DNA of 64,000 bases from Prauserella aidingensis (GTDB taxonomy: Bacteria > Actinomycetota > Actinomycetes > Mycobacteriales > Pseudonocardiaceae), in NCBI RefSeq assembly GCF_024171865.1, contig NZ_JAMTCN010000002.1, forward strand, positions 1-64,000, read 5' to 3'. Every line of letters begins with the position of its first letter. Position 1 is the first letter of the stretch. The notes beneath the pieces were generated by a model. The model made no database searches and was not told where the DNA came from. It saw only the letters and a program-made list of their open reading frames with translations. Positions 1-8,521 of this stretch are shown one piece after another. A program made the translations under genes and the position numbers.

Positions 1-1
1 C

Positions 2-316
2 GAAGGCGCCATCGGTGCGTTGTGCGCGACCGCCACGAAAGGATTGCCGACGCTGGCCGACAAGGCCTACCAGGGCGCTGGGATCGGGATCCGCACTCCG
101 TTCAAGAACCCGGCCGATGGCAACATCCTCGATGTCGACAACCGCTGCCACAACATGCTCCTCACCCGACTACGCTGCCTCGGCGAACGCGGCGCCGCCA
201 TACTCACCACCCGCTGGAAGACCCTGAACAAGATCACCCTCTGCCCCAGACGCATCGGCGCCATCACCAAAGCCGCACTCGTCCTCACACAGTTCGAACA
301 CGACGGACGCTACTGA
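2..316 (+). CDS. DDE transposase, C-terminal part (5' end outside window)
   Basis: The reading frame is open at the left edge and ends at TGA 314-316, so only the last ~104 residues are present. The stretch LADKAYQGAGIGIRTPFKNP followed by an R-x-LGERG segment and a basic tail is typical of the C-terminal DDE domain of IS5-group (DDE_Tnp_4/HARBI1-like) transposases of actinomycetes, where the last catalytic acidic residue follows such a segment. Nothing recognisable as an IS end was found just after the stop, so the element's right boundary is not placed. It may be an intact IS or a remnant; the window cannot tell. Confidence 0.75.
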   Translation, partial: EGAIGALCATATKGLPTLADKAYQGAGIGIRTPFKNPADGNILDVDNRCHNMLLTRLRCLGERGAAILTTRWKTLNKITLCPRRIGAITKAALVLTQFEHDGRY

Positions 317-540
317 GAAAACCTCAGAGTAGCGGTCCGCTGTCCGTGTGGGCACAACGGAGGCGCGTTGCGGATTCTTGTACGGATCGTGATTTCGGAC
401 ATCGCGAGGATTGCAGATTGCACCGCAGAAGAATGTCGTGACGGCGCCGGCCGGCCTGGTGTATCGCGTGGCGAATCCTGTGCCGGAGGTTTCGTGACCA
501 GCGACGACGCTCGATCGGACATCGGTCGCAGAAATGGAGA

Positions 541-573
541 GGCCCCCGCGCCAGGGGGAGGAACGCGGGGGCC
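541..573. terminator. GC hairpin in gene-free stretch 317-1011
   Basis: GGCCCCCGCG and CGCGGGGGCC form a perfect 10-bp stem around a 13-nt loop. It has no T tract. It is the only clear structure in the ~700-bp gap between the transposase and the next gene and lies about 225 bp after the transposase stop. It may be a terminator for transcription leaving the IS; I see no gene in this gap. Confidence 0.45.
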
Positions 574-1011
574 GGAGGGGATCTCCACAGGCGCTGACCG
601 GGGGTGTGTCAGCACGTCGATTGTTACACGATCCGGCCGCGAGTGGCGAGGTTTGTGGATGAAAAAAGCTCACGGGTCGTCATTCGTAGCTTGTGGCCGG
701 TTGCTGTTCCGCGTGGCGGTGCACGAATGATGTCGACATTTTTCCTGCCGCAGGACGGCGTCCCCGCGAGATCTTGCGTGGACGGGTCGAACGTGCGGAG
801 ATCGCGCGACGGACGTCGTTTCGGCACGTCCGTACCAGGCGCGGGTGCACTCGTTGCGTGATCGCGAGTTCACTCTGCGGGGGGCTGGGGTTGTGATCGC
901 GGCGTGGCTAGCCTCGGCGCCGAGGTCGGTGTTCTCGATCACCCCTCGATCCGGCGGAGACCCGTGCGCGGGTGGCCGTCCGCGATCCGGCGCAGCCCCT
1001 TTGGAGGAGCA

Positions 1012-1257
1012 ATGAGCGGATCTGTGGAAGTGCGGGAGTTTCTCCTTCGGCAGGAAGGAGGACAGTTTGCCGGTGCCGGCGGGTTGCCGGGCCAGCGCTC
1101 GGGGCATGCGGACGCGCCACGGGTTTCCGACGATCAGGTGCGCAGGGCGAGAATCGCCGTCGCCTCCGGTGCGCTCGATGCCCAGGACTGCGCCGAGTTG
1201 CTCGACATGCTCGGGTTGACCCCCGACGACGACGGCACCACGCCGGTCCAGCGTTAG
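1012..1257 (+). CDS. Conserved small actinobacterial protein (81 aa), unknown function
   Basis: ATG 1012 is preceded by GGAGG at 1003-1007 with good spacing, which decides this start over an upstream in-frame GTG. The product is acidic and soluble, with no membrane segment. The C-terminal half has a helical look, VRRARIAVASGALDAQDCAE, then LLDMLGL; I recognise this as the kind of small hypothetical protein common in Pseudonocardiaceae, but I know no function for it. A strong inverted repeat follows the stop by 30 nt, so it is probably a monocistronic unit. Confidence 0.7.
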   Translation: MSGSVEVREFLLRQEGGQFAGAGGLPGQRSGHADAPRVSDDQVRRARIAVASGALDAQDCAELLDMLGLTPDDDGTTPVQR

Positions 1258-1287
1258 CGGCCCCGGCGGGTCCGGTGGCTGGTTGTG

Positions 1288-1324
1288 TGTCCAGGTGCAC
1301 ACCCCCTGGTCGTGCACCTGGACA
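1288..1324 (+). terminator. 13-bp perfect inverted repeat after the 81-aa gene
   Basis: TGTCCAGGTGCAC and GTGCACCTGGACA form a perfect 13-bp stem with an 11-nt loop, starting 31 nt after the stop codon at 1257. This is a likely terminator, although no T run follows. The next ~580 bp (1325-1910) carry no gene I can support. Confidence 0.65.
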
Positions 1325-1586
1325 ACACTTGGTCACGCTAATTGCAGGTGGTGGCGGGGGCAAACGGTTGCGACCGGGGCGACGGGCGCCGTTACCGGGT
1401 TGGCAGATCCTCGTAGAGCGCTGTTAACCCGACTGCGCCTGACGACCCACGAATGTCGCGGTCCGTGACGGTGTTGTTGCCCGAGGTGAGCGAACCGATC
1501 TCGTTGAAACTCACCCGACCGGGTGCCGGCGTCGCGAACTCGCGGAGCGTGGCGGCGTCGCTCCGGTCTTCCCTTCGAGGTCGCAG

Positions 1587-1638
1587 TGCCAGGCCGCGGT
1601 GACAGGCCGCGATGGCAGGCCGCAGTGACAGGTCTCGG
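1587..1638. repeat. Four tandem 13-bp units
   Basis: Four consecutive 13-bp units with core (G/C)CAGGCCGC occupy this stretch; the fourth is degenerate. It lies in the gene-poor region between the small conserved gene and the tRNA cluster. No function is evident. Confidence 0.55.
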
Positions 1639-1910
1639 CGCGGCTCGGCGGTGGCCTCCGCGGTGGACGTGGTCGTCGACATGGGCCCGTGTGAGACGAG
1701 GGCCCGGTGGCGCCGCCCGAGTGTCGGTGCCTCCGGCGGGGCGGCGAGTCGCAGGCCGAACGCCACCCGCGGATCTCACGGCGTTTCCGCAGGTCAGAAC
1801 CAAAACGCCCCCCGGTGTTTCGGCGGTTCCCCGTGTGCCGTAAAGTAGTCATCGCTCCCGGGGAGACGACCTGGAGAGCGTGGTCGGGTCGGTTATCCGA
1901 AACCGGCCGG

Positions 1911-1983
1911 GCTCCCATCGTCCAGCGGCCTAGGACTCCGCCCTTTCAAGGCGGCAACGCGGGTTCGAATCCCGTTGGGAGTA
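1911..1983 (+). tRNA. tRNA-Glu (TTC)
   Basis: The cloverleaf is complete. The acceptor arm GCTCCCA pairs with TGGGAGT, including a terminal G-T pair as usual for actinobacterial tRNA-Glu. The anticodon stem CCGCC/GGCGG encloses the loop CTTTCAA with anticodon TTC, and the T arm contains GGGTTCGAATCCC. CCA is not encoded. It is the first of a Glu-Asp-Phe cluster. Confidence 0.95.
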
Positions 1984-2060
1984 CGCAGTACACTGCAAGT
2001 GACGACAACAGAATACCGGCTCGGGTGGCCGACATCGGACTCGAAGCCGGAACACAGCAA

Positions 2061-2134
2061 GGCCCTGTGGCGCAGTTGGTCAGCGCGCCGCCCTGTCACG
2101 GCGGAGGTCGCGGGTTCAAGTCCCGTCAGGGTCG
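2061..2134 (+). tRNA. tRNA-Asp (GTC)
   Basis: Acceptor GGCCCTG pairs with CAGGGTC, with discriminator G. The anticodon stem CCGCC/GGCGG encloses CTGTCAC with anticodon GTC, and the T arm has GGGTTCAAGTCCC. It lies 77 nt after tRNA-Glu and is followed by a hairpin with a short T run. Confidence 0.95.
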
Positions 2135-2141
2135 CTCCGAG

Positions 2142-2177
2142 GAAGCGGGTTCGTCGCACGACGAGCCCGCTTCTTTC
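2142..2177 (+). terminator. Terminator after tRNA-Asp
   Basis: GAAGCGGG and CCCGCTTC form the outer stem and CGTCG/CGACG an inner stem, followed by TTTC. It begins 8 nt after the tRNA and is a typical rho-independent arrangement. Confidence 0.8.
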
Positions 2178-2380
2178 GTCTCGGTGGAAGCGCTGCGTAT
2201 CGACGGAGTGTGCCGGCGTGTCTTCGCGGCGGGGTGGTGGCTACTCGGCGGTGTCACCGGAGTGTCCTTCGTGGCTGCCCGCCCTCGCTGCACGCCGCGC
2301 CACGGTCCCTCGGTTCGGTCCCGCGCAACCGGACCCGCCGCGCGGCCCGTTGCGCGCATGCGCTAATGTGTACAGCCGAC

Positions 2381-2454
2381 GGCCAGGTAGCTCAGTTGGT
2401 ACGAGCGTCCGCCTGAAAAGCGGAAGGTCGCCGGTTCGACCCCGGCCCTGGCCA
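2381..2454 (+). tRNA. tRNA-Phe (GAA)
   Basis: Acceptor GGCCAGG pairs with CCTGGCC, with discriminator A. The anticodon stem TCCGC/GCGGA encloses CTGAAAA with anticodon GAA, and the T arm has CGGTTCGACCCCG. CCA is not encoded. A terminator upstream separates it from tRNA-Asp, so it may have its own promoter. Confidence 0.95.
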
Positions 2455-2467
2455 CAACATTGATCAG

Positions 2468-2509
2468 CGAGAACGGCCCTTGCGAGACTCCTTGCGAGGG
2501 CCGTTCTCG
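2468..2509 (+). terminator. Terminator after tRNA-Phe
   Basis: A 13-bp perfect stem, CGAGAACGGCCCT with AGGGCCGTTCTCG, starts 14 nt after the tRNA and encloses a 16-nt loop. The stretch from here to about 2900 shows no gene. Confidence 0.8.
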
Positions 2510-2905
2510 CGTGGGGTGGACAGTTCGGACCCTGTGGCAGCCGGCTGAATCATCACGCACGGCGCGTGTGGCCATGGCTGATGCCGAACGGAGCGGTTTG
2601 GTGGGCCCGGACGGCGGTCGGCCGGTGGGCTCTGATCGCGCTCACGCACAGCAGCGCTGTATTTCTCTGCTCGGGTGGATGCCGAGCGTCCATGCGGCGC
2701 GTGACGCGAGTTGTCAACGGCAGTGATAAAGGTCTACGCGCGTTCTCTACGAAGAAACTCGGTTGCACCTAGCGCAACGGCCTCGATTGCATCGAGGTCA
2801 TGCCGCGCCGACGAAGGAAGCCGATATTGTCGTGGACATCCTGAGCGTGTGCGGATAATGCACCTATTGCGCCGATCGCAGCGGCAGTCACTGCGCGCTC
2901 GGCAG

Positions 2906-2935
2906 TTGACAGTGCAGCGCAGTCTCGCCTACGTT
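2906..2935 (+). promoter_or_regulatory. Candidate promoter of the creatinase operon
   Basis: TTGACA (2906-2911), an 18-bp spacer, then TACGTT (2930-2935) is the best sigma-70-like match in the gap. It would give a leader of about 100 nt before the permease start at 3047. The downstream IclR regulator could act here, but I found no convincing palindrome. Confidence 0.45.
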
Positions 2936-3046
2936 CACACAACTGATTTGCATAAGGAGCAACACGGCTGCGCGTCACTGTCTTTGATTTCGACTGTGCC
3001 CGCCCCGAAGACGGCGCGGTGTCCCGAGACGGACGAGGAGAGGCTC

Positions 3047-4420
3047 ATGATTTTCGGCCGCACCACACGTGGTGAACGGCAGCAGGATCCCGACTATCCG
3101 CTCGAAGTGATTCCGCAGTCAGCGCGGCGGTCGCCTGCAGGCTTGTTCGTGCTGCTCGTGAGCTTCTTCTTCTTTACGCCCACGATGCTCGCCGGTGGTC
3201 AGACGTCCGTGGGCTTCCGGTTCTCGGACTATCTCGGTCTCGCGCTGATCGCCGCCGCAGTCCTGGCGGTCTACGCGGCGCTGATGGGTGTGATCAGTTC
3301 TCGGTCGGGCTTGAGCACGGTACTGATCACGAAGGTCTGCTTGGGGCGCGCCGGTGGCAAGTGGTCGGCCCTGCTGCTCGGGGGGACGCAGGTGGGCTGG
3401 TTCGCCGTCACCCTCGCGACCCTCTCCGACCTGATCGGGCGCGCGCTGTCGCTGGAGTACACCTGGCCGTTGGTGCTCGTCTTCGGCGCCGTGACAGCGA
3501 TGGCCGCTTACCGGGGGGCAAAAGGACTCGAGATGCTCGGGTGGGTAGCCATTCCACTCCTGCTCGCACTGTGCATCTGGGTGACCCAACGTGCCGTCGG
3601 TGACATCGGCGGCTGGGGAGAACTGATGGCGACCGAACCGATCACCGAGATCAGCGTCGGCTCGGCTCTCACCGTCCTCATCGGCACCTTCGTGAGCGGG
3701 TCCACACAGGTCGGTAACTGGTCACGGTTCTCCCGGACAGACAGGGGCGCCCTCGTCTCGATCTTCGTCGCGGTGATCGTCGCCCAGTACGCGATGTACT
3801 TCTTCGGAGGGCTCGGGTCGGCCGCCTACGGCGAGCCGGACTTCGTGCTCGCTCTCTACGAAATGGGTCTCGTCGTGGCAGGCGCGGGATTGTTGCTCGT
3901 GGCGCTGTGGACGACCAACGAGAACACCGCTTACGCCTTCGGTGTCGCCGGTTCCGAACTCTTCTCGGTGAACGACAAGCGACCGTTCGTCGCGGGCGGC
4001 GCGGCGTTGGGTGTGGTGTTTGCGCTCACCGGCATCTACGAATCGCTGTCGACGTTCCTGGTCCTGCTCGGCACCCTCGTTCCGCCGTTGGGCGGAGCGA
4101 TCATGGGGCAGTTCTACCTTGTCTGGCGTGGACGGCTGCCGCGCCGGCATCTGACCCGCACCGGCGGCCTTACCGGCCTGCCTGCGGTGCGGGTCAGCTG
4201 TTTCGTCGCCTACTTGCTCGGTACCGCGACGGCGAGCGCGGGCTCGGTGTTCGACTTCGGCATACCTGCTGTGCAAGGCATCGTCGTCGCAGCTGTCTCC
4301 GCCCCACTGTGCCACTTGTTGTTGGCCCGGCGGTCCGGCCGGACTCCCGACGACGATGCCTCCGGGTCGTTCGCGGACGGCCCGACACCACGTACGACCG
4401 AGCAGAAGGCAGGAGATTGA
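3047..4420 (+). CDS. NCS1-family permease (CodB-like), probable creatinine/creatine or related uptake
   Basis: This 457-aa polytopic membrane protein starts at ATG 3047 behind GGAGAGG. Its N-terminal half follows E. coli CodB closely: VPQSAR-like VIPQSARRS, a phenylalanine-rich first helix, the TGG/AGGQT turn, and LLGGTQVGWF in the third helix region, all hallmarks of nucleobase:cation symporter-1 cytosine permeases. The gene is followed after 1 nt by an imidase-like hydrolase and then a creatinase. Cytosine permease homologues accompany creatinine-degrading enzymes in some bacteria because creatinine resembles the pyrimidine/hydantoin ring. Substrate assignment to creatinine is therefore inference from context; cytosine or hydantoins remain possible. 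Confidence 0.85.
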   Translation: MIFGRTTRGERQQDPDYPLEVIPQSARRSPAGLFVLLVSFFFFTPTMLAGGQTSVGFRFSDYLGLALIAAAVLAVYAALMGVISSRSGLSTVLITKVCLGRAGGKWSALLLGGTQVGWFAVTLATLSDLIGRALSLEYTWPLVLVFGAVTAMAAYRGAKGLEMLGWVAIPLLLALCIWVTQRAVGDIGGWGELMATEPITEISVGSALTVLIGTFVSGSTQVGNWSRFSRTDRGALVSIFVAVIVAQYAMYFFGGLGSAAYGEPDFVLALYEMGLVVAGAGLLLVALWTTNENTAYAFGVAGSELFSVNDKRPFVAGGAALGVVFALTGIYESLSTFLVLLGTLVPPLGGAIMGQFYLVWRGRLPRRHLTRTGGLTGLPAVRVSCFVAYLLGTATASAGSVFDFGIPAVQGIVVAAVSAPLCHLLLARRSGRTPDDDASGSFADGPTPRTTEQKAGD

Positions 4421-4421
4421 T

Positions 4422-5321
4422 ATGCCCGGCGAGTTTACCTGGCCCACCGGAATGCGGGCGGCTGCGGCGTTCACCTTCGATCTGGACGCGGAGTCGTGCG
4501 CGCTGGCGGCCGACCGGTCGAACCACGATCGCATGTCGCTGATGTCTCACCAGTCCTACGGCCCGCAGGTCGCGGTGCCGCGCCTGTTGGAGATCCTGGC
4601 ACGCCAAGACGTCACGGCGACATTCTTCGTGCCCGGGCTCAGCGCCGAGATGTACCCGGACACCGTGCGCCGGATCGTCGATGCCGGACACGAGGTCGCG
4701 CACCACGGCTATACCCACGAGCCCATGGGTTCGCTGACTCGCAGCCAAGAGGCGCGGGTGCTCGACCGTGGCCTCGAGGCGCTTGACGCGGTCGCCGGTG
4801 TGCGGCCGGTCGGCTATCGCGCACCGTGGTGGGAGTTGAACTGGCACACTCCCGAGCTGTTGCTGGAACGTGGTTTCCGCTACGACTCGAGCCTGCTCGA
4901 CGGCGACCGTCCGTACGCCATGGGATGTCCCGATTCCGATGCGACGGGCTCCCTTGTGGAGATTCCGGTCGACTGGGCGCTGGACGACTGGGAACAGTAC
5001 GCATTCTATCCGGGCTGGACGGGCAGTGGGGTCATCGAGTCGCCCGTCAAGGCGAAGGAGATGTGGTTTCTCGAAGCCCAGGCCATGCATCGCGAGAACG
5101 GCTGCTTCGTACTGACGAACCACCCGTTCCTCAGTGGCCGGCCGGGCCGTGCACAGCAGCTCGAAGAACTGATCGAACGGACGAAGGCGCTGCCCGGAAT
5201 GTGGGTCACCACCCTGGAGAGGATCGCGGAACACACCGCGTCCCTCGGCCTCCCGACTTATCGGCATCGCCGGATGTCGGCGGAGCAGGTTCGCGATGTC
5301 TTCTCCCACGTCGACGAATGA
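4422..5321 (+). CDS. Polysaccharide-deacetylase-fold hydrolase, cyclic-imidase/HpPgdA type
   Basis: This 299-aa protein starts at ATG 4422, with AGGAG at 4411. The NodB-type metal site is visible: D20-L-D22 near the N-terminus, then H95-G-Y-T-H99. The segments TATFFVPG, RIVDAGHEVAHHGYTHE and YRAPWWEL match the HpPgdA/PuuE branch, which contains peptidoglycan deacetylase-like proteins, allantoinase PuuE and bacterial cyclic imide hydrolases that open hydantoin-like rings. It sits between a nucleobase-type permease and a creatinase, and no classical creatininase gene is present. I infer that it opens a cyclic amide, perhaps creatinine itself, to feed creatinase. A sugar deacetylase role is unlikely because no secretion signal is present. 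Confidence 0.8.
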   Translation: MPGEFTWPTGMRAAAAFTFDLDAESCALAADRSNHDRMSLMSHQSYGPQVAVPRLLEILARQDVTATFFVPGLSAEMYPDTVRRIVDAGHEVAHHGYTHEPMGSLTRSQEARVLDRGLEALDAVAGVRPVGYRAPWWELNWHTPELLLERGFRYDSSLLDGDRPYAMGCPDSDATGSLVEIPVDWALDDWEQYAFYPGWTGSGVIESPVKAKEMWFLEAQAMHRENGCFVLTNHPFLSGRPGRAQQLEELIERTKALPGMWVTTLERIAEHTASLGLPTYRHRRMSAEQVRDVFSHVDE

Positions 5322-5387
5322 CCGCGCCCGCGCCCGAGTCGAGCAATCACCCGGTGGACCACGAGTATATCACGAAAGGAAATATCG

Positions 5388-6614
5388 ATGAGCGCCGACC
5401 TCGAACGTCTCAAGATCATCCACAATGGATCGAAGGAGAAGCGGACTTTCTCCGATGCCGAGATGGAGCACAGGGTCGCGACACTGCGCAAGATCATGGC
5501 CGAGGACGGCGTCGACGTCGCGCTGCTGACGTCGTACCACAATGTCAAGTACTACTCCGACTTTCTCTACACCTCGTTCGGCCGCAACTACGCCTATGTC
5601 GTCACGGCCGACGACGCCTTCACGGTGTCGGCCAACATCGACGCGGGTATGCCGTGGCGCAGGACCTACGGTGACAACCTCGTCTACACCGACTGGCATC
5701 GCGACAACTATGTCCACGTGATCAGGGAGACGCTGCGCTCGCGGGGTGTCGCGGTCAAGCGGATCGGTGTCGAGGACGACACACTCCCGCTGCAGCTGCG
5801 TGACAAGTTCCAGGCCGCGTTCTCGGACGCCACTCTCACGGATATCTCACAGGCGACGATGAAACAGCGGATGGTGAAGTCGCCCGAGGAGATCGAGGTC
5901 ATCAAGCACGGTGCACGCATCGCCGACCTCGGGGGTGAGGCAGTGAGGGGTGCCGTCGCCGCCGGGGTGACCGAGTACGAAGTCGCGCTGGCCGGGACCG
6001 AAGCCATGGTGCACGAGATCGCTCGCACGTTCCCGCACAGCGAGATCCGGGACACCTGGGTGTGGTTCCAGTCGGGCATCAACACCGACGGCGCCCACAA
6101 CTGGCCGACCACGCGAACTCTCCGTGACGGGGACATCCTCAGCCTCAACTGCTTCCCGATGACCTCCGGCTACTACACGGCGTTGGAACGGACGCTTTTC
6201 CTGGGCGAACCCGACGCTCGATCCCTGGAGCTGTGGAACGTCAATGTGGAGGCCCACCGCCGTGGACTTGAGCTGATTCGCCCCGGCGTCAGCTGCGGCG
6301 AGATCGCGCGCACGCTGAACGAGCTCTACGTTTCCCACGACCTGCTCGCGAACCGCACGTTCGGCTACGGGCACTCGTTCGGCGTGCTCAGCCACTACTA
6401 CGGCCGCGAGGCCGGTTTGGAGTTGCGCGAGGACATCGAAACGGTGCTGGAGCCGGGAATGGTCGTGTCGATGGAGCCGATGATCATGGTGCCGGAAGGG
6501 CAACCGGGCGCGGGTGGCTACCGTGAGCACGACATCCTGGTCGTGACCGAGAACGGTGCGGAGAACATCACGGGGTTCCCATTCGGACCCGAACACAACA
6601 TCATCCGCGGATGA
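5388..6614 (+). CDS. Creatinase (creatine amidinohydrolase)
   Basis: This 408-aa enzyme of the M24 pita-bread fold hydrolyses creatine to sarcosine and urea in the cytoplasm. It aligns almost end to end with the Pseudomonas creatinase as I recall it: TSYHNVKYYSDFLY, SANIDAGMPWRRT, DTWVWFQSGINTDGAHN, ILSLNCFPM, FGYGHSFGVLSHYYGREAG and VVSMEPMIMVPEG. His237 in the GAHN motif corresponds to the catalytic histidine. Length is the family norm of about 400. AAAGGA precedes ATG 5388, 66 nt after the imidase-like gene, consistent with one operon. Confidence 0.95.
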   Translation: MSADLERLKIIHNGSKEKRTFSDAEMEHRVATLRKIMAEDGVDVALLTSYHNVKYYSDFLYTSFGRNYAYVVTADDAFTVSANIDAGMPWRRTYGDNLVYTDWHRDNYVHVIRETLRSRGVAVKRIGVEDDTLPLQLRDKFQAAFSDATLTDISQATMKQRMVKSPEEIEVIKHGARIADLGGEAVRGAVAAGVTEYEVALAGTEAMVHEIARTFPHSEIRDTWVWFQSGINTDGAHNWPTTRTLRDGDILSLNCFPMTSGYYTALERTLFLGEPDARSLELWNVNVEAHRRGLELIRPGVSCGEIARTLNELYVSHDLLANRTFGYGHSFGVLSHYYGREAGLELREDIETVLEPGMVVSMEPMIMVPEGQPGAGGYREHDILVVTENGAENITGFPFGPEHNIIRG

Positions 6615-6705
6615 CCGTAGCGCCTGCCCCGGGCTCTCTCGACCTGTGGCGCGGGGCAGGCCGGGTCCCTCCACGGCCCGTTCGAGTGGAAGAGATCATG
6701 GCACT

Positions 6706-7500
6706 ATGAACGATTTCGCGGACGCGGGCGAGCGGGCCGGTTCCGACGGCCGGGGTATGTCGGTGCTGCTCAACGGCATCGCCGTGTTGGGAGCCTTCAG
6801 CAGCGAAGAGCCACAACTGGGTGTCACCGGGATCGCCACCAAGGTGGGGCTTCACAAGAGTACGGTGTCGCGAATCCTGGCGACCTTGGAACAAGCAGGT
6901 CTCGTCGAACGAGACGAGCTGTCCCGGCGATTCCGGCTCGGACTTGGTGTGCTCGCGCTTGCTGGGCCGCTGCTCGGCGATCTCGACGTCCGGCGCGCCG
7001 CCTACCCCGTGCTGGCGGACCTCAGCCTTCGCACCGGCGAGACAGCGGCGTTGATGGTGTGGAACGAGCCCGAAGCCGTTTGTGTGGAGGAGGTTTCCAG
7101 TCCACGACAGGTCAAGCACACCACTCCCCTCGGCACGCGGTACAACACGGCTGCCAGTTCGTCCGTCCAGGTCTTCTGTGCGGCCGTGGACGAGAACCGG
7201 GTGCGCGGCCTGCTGGCACAGGGCTCGCTGCGTTCCGCGGGTGCCGACGATTGGACCGTGGACCGCTATCTCACTCGACTGAGTGAAGTGCGTGAGCTCG
7301 GCTACGCCGTCAACTACGGCGAGACGTCCATGGAGGAAGTCGGGGTCTCGGCAGCGGTCCATGACCATCGTGGCAACCAGGCCGCAGCCGTGTTGCTCTC
7401 GGCGCCTCGGTTCCGTGTGTCCCGGGACCAGCTCGATGCCTATGGCGACACGGTGCGGGAGGCCGCTGCCACGATTACGGCTCGCTTGGGCGGCGCATGA
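6706..7500 (+). CDS. IclR-family regulator, probable regulator of the creatinase operon
   Basis: This 264-aa protein has an N-terminal winged HTH (residues ~20-85: VLGAFSSEEPQLGVTGIA, then KVGLHKSTVSRILATLEQAG) and a C-terminal IclR effector domain with the usual ETAALMVWNE and GYAVNYGE segments. It lies 91 nt after the creatinase in the same direction, so it is probably cotranscribed. ATG 6706 is preferred over upstream in-frame codons because the domain starts shortly after it and GGAAGAG lies about 12 nt upstream. The effector is likely a pathway compound such as creatine or creatinine (inference). Confidence 0.88.
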   Translation: MNDFADAGERAGSDGRGMSVLLNGIAVLGAFSSEEPQLGVTGIATKVGLHKSTVSRILATLEQAGLVERDELSRRFRLGLGVLALAGPLLGDLDVRRAAYPVLADLSLRTGETAALMVWNEPEAVCVEEVSSPRQVKHTTPLGTRYNTAASSSVQVFCAAVDENRVRGLLAQGSLRSAGADDWTVDRYLTRLSEVRELGYAVNYGETSMEEVGVSAAVHDHRGNQAAAVLLSAPRFRVSRDQLDAYGDTVREAAATITARLGGA

Positions 7501-7615
7501 CGGGGATTCGGTCGGTGATCGATTCGACCCGGGCCGCTGTGTTTCCGGTCACCACTGTTGCGCGCGGGTGTCAGTACGCTCACCGGGGAGGACGAGCAGA
7601 GAGGGAGCCCGCCTG

Positions 7616-8419
7616 GTGAGCACCGACCACGCGCCCAGCACGCACGAGCGCAGCTACTACCAGCGCATCGACGACCGGCGGTACAAGCCGACCCCGCACA
7701 CCGGCGGCGCGTGGAACCCGGACGAACAACACTTCAGTCCCCTCGGCGGCCTCATCACCCACGCCATCGAGCGTGACCGCGACGAACGCGGCAGCGCGCT
7801 CGCCATCTCCCGGCTCAGTTTCGACATCCTCGGCAAGCTGGCGCTCGACGAATGCGACATCCGCGTCGACGTGATCCGCCCCGGCCGGACGATCGAACTG
7901 GTCGAAGCCGTCGCCGACATCGGTGGCCGCACCGCGGTCCGCGCGCGGGCCTGGCTGCTGGCACCCGGAGACACGACGTCCGTCGCAGGCGGGGACGGCG
8001 CGCCGCTCACCCCGCCGGGCGAGCTGGAACCCTGGCGGATGTCCGAGCTGTGGTCCGGCGGCTACATCTCCTCGCTCGACGCTCGGCCGGTGTCGTCGCC
8101 GCAACCGGGCCGCGCCGCCGTCTGGATCTCGTCCGATTCGGACCTCGTCGCGGGTGAAGCGGCCGAACCGTGCGCCTCGTTCGTGACGCACGTCGACGCG
8201 GCCAACGGAATCGCCGTCCGCAGGCCGCCGAACGAGTGGATGTTCCCGAACGTCGACTTGACCATCCACCTCCACCGGACACCCGCGCCCGGGTGGACGG
8301 GCCTCGACACCACCGTCACCTTCGGCCCCGACGGCCGCGGCATCACGAGCACCGCGCTGCACGACACCCACGGTCATGTCGGCCACGCGCAGCAGATCCT
8401 CACCGTCCGGCCCCTGTGA
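7616..8419 (+). CDS. Acyl-CoA thioesterase-like (TesB-type double hotdog) protein
   Basis: This 267-aa protein starts at GTG 7616 with GAGGGAG upstream. The N-terminal half has the hotdog pattern GGLITHAIER ... ISRLSFDILG, followed by RPGRTIELVEAVADIGGR. The C-terminal half repeats the fold with VDAANGIAVRRPPNEWMFPN ... LDTTVTFGPDGRGITSTALH and GHVGHAQQ. This is the thioesterase-like superfamily found widely in actinobacteria. The acyl substrate cannot be read from sequence. It stands alone, 115 nt after the IclR gene. Confidence 0.82.
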   Translation: MSTDHAPSTHERSYYQRIDDRRYKPTPHTGGAWNPDEQHFSPLGGLITHAIERDRDERGSALAISRLSFDILGKLALDECDIRVDVIRPGRTIELVEAVADIGGRTAVRARAWLLAPGDTTSVAGGDGAPLTPPGELEPWRMSELWSGGYISSLDARPVSSPQPGRAAVWISSDSDLVAGEAAEPCASFVTHVDAANGIAVRRPPNEWMFPNVDLTIHLHRTPAPGWTGLDTTVTFGPDGRGITSTALHDTHGHVGHAQQILTVRPL

Positions 8420-8521
8420 CACCGCGGCTCGCATCGCACGTGCAACCTCCGGACGCGTCCGGCCCGTCCTGACAGGGAGTCCGCGCACAACGGCGCGGGT
8501 CGACATCGCGAGGGGGCTGCG

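Noticed and set aside
904-1011. Upstream start for the small conserved gene at 1012
   Set aside because: The extension is low complexity and the ribosome-binding site at 1003-1007 would lie inside the gene.
1392-1683. Possible small minus-strand gene (about 96 aa) in the stretch before the tRNA cluster
   Set aside because: It runs through the 13-bp tandem repeats, has no clear ribosome-binding site and only moderate GC at third positions. Not enough to call a gene.
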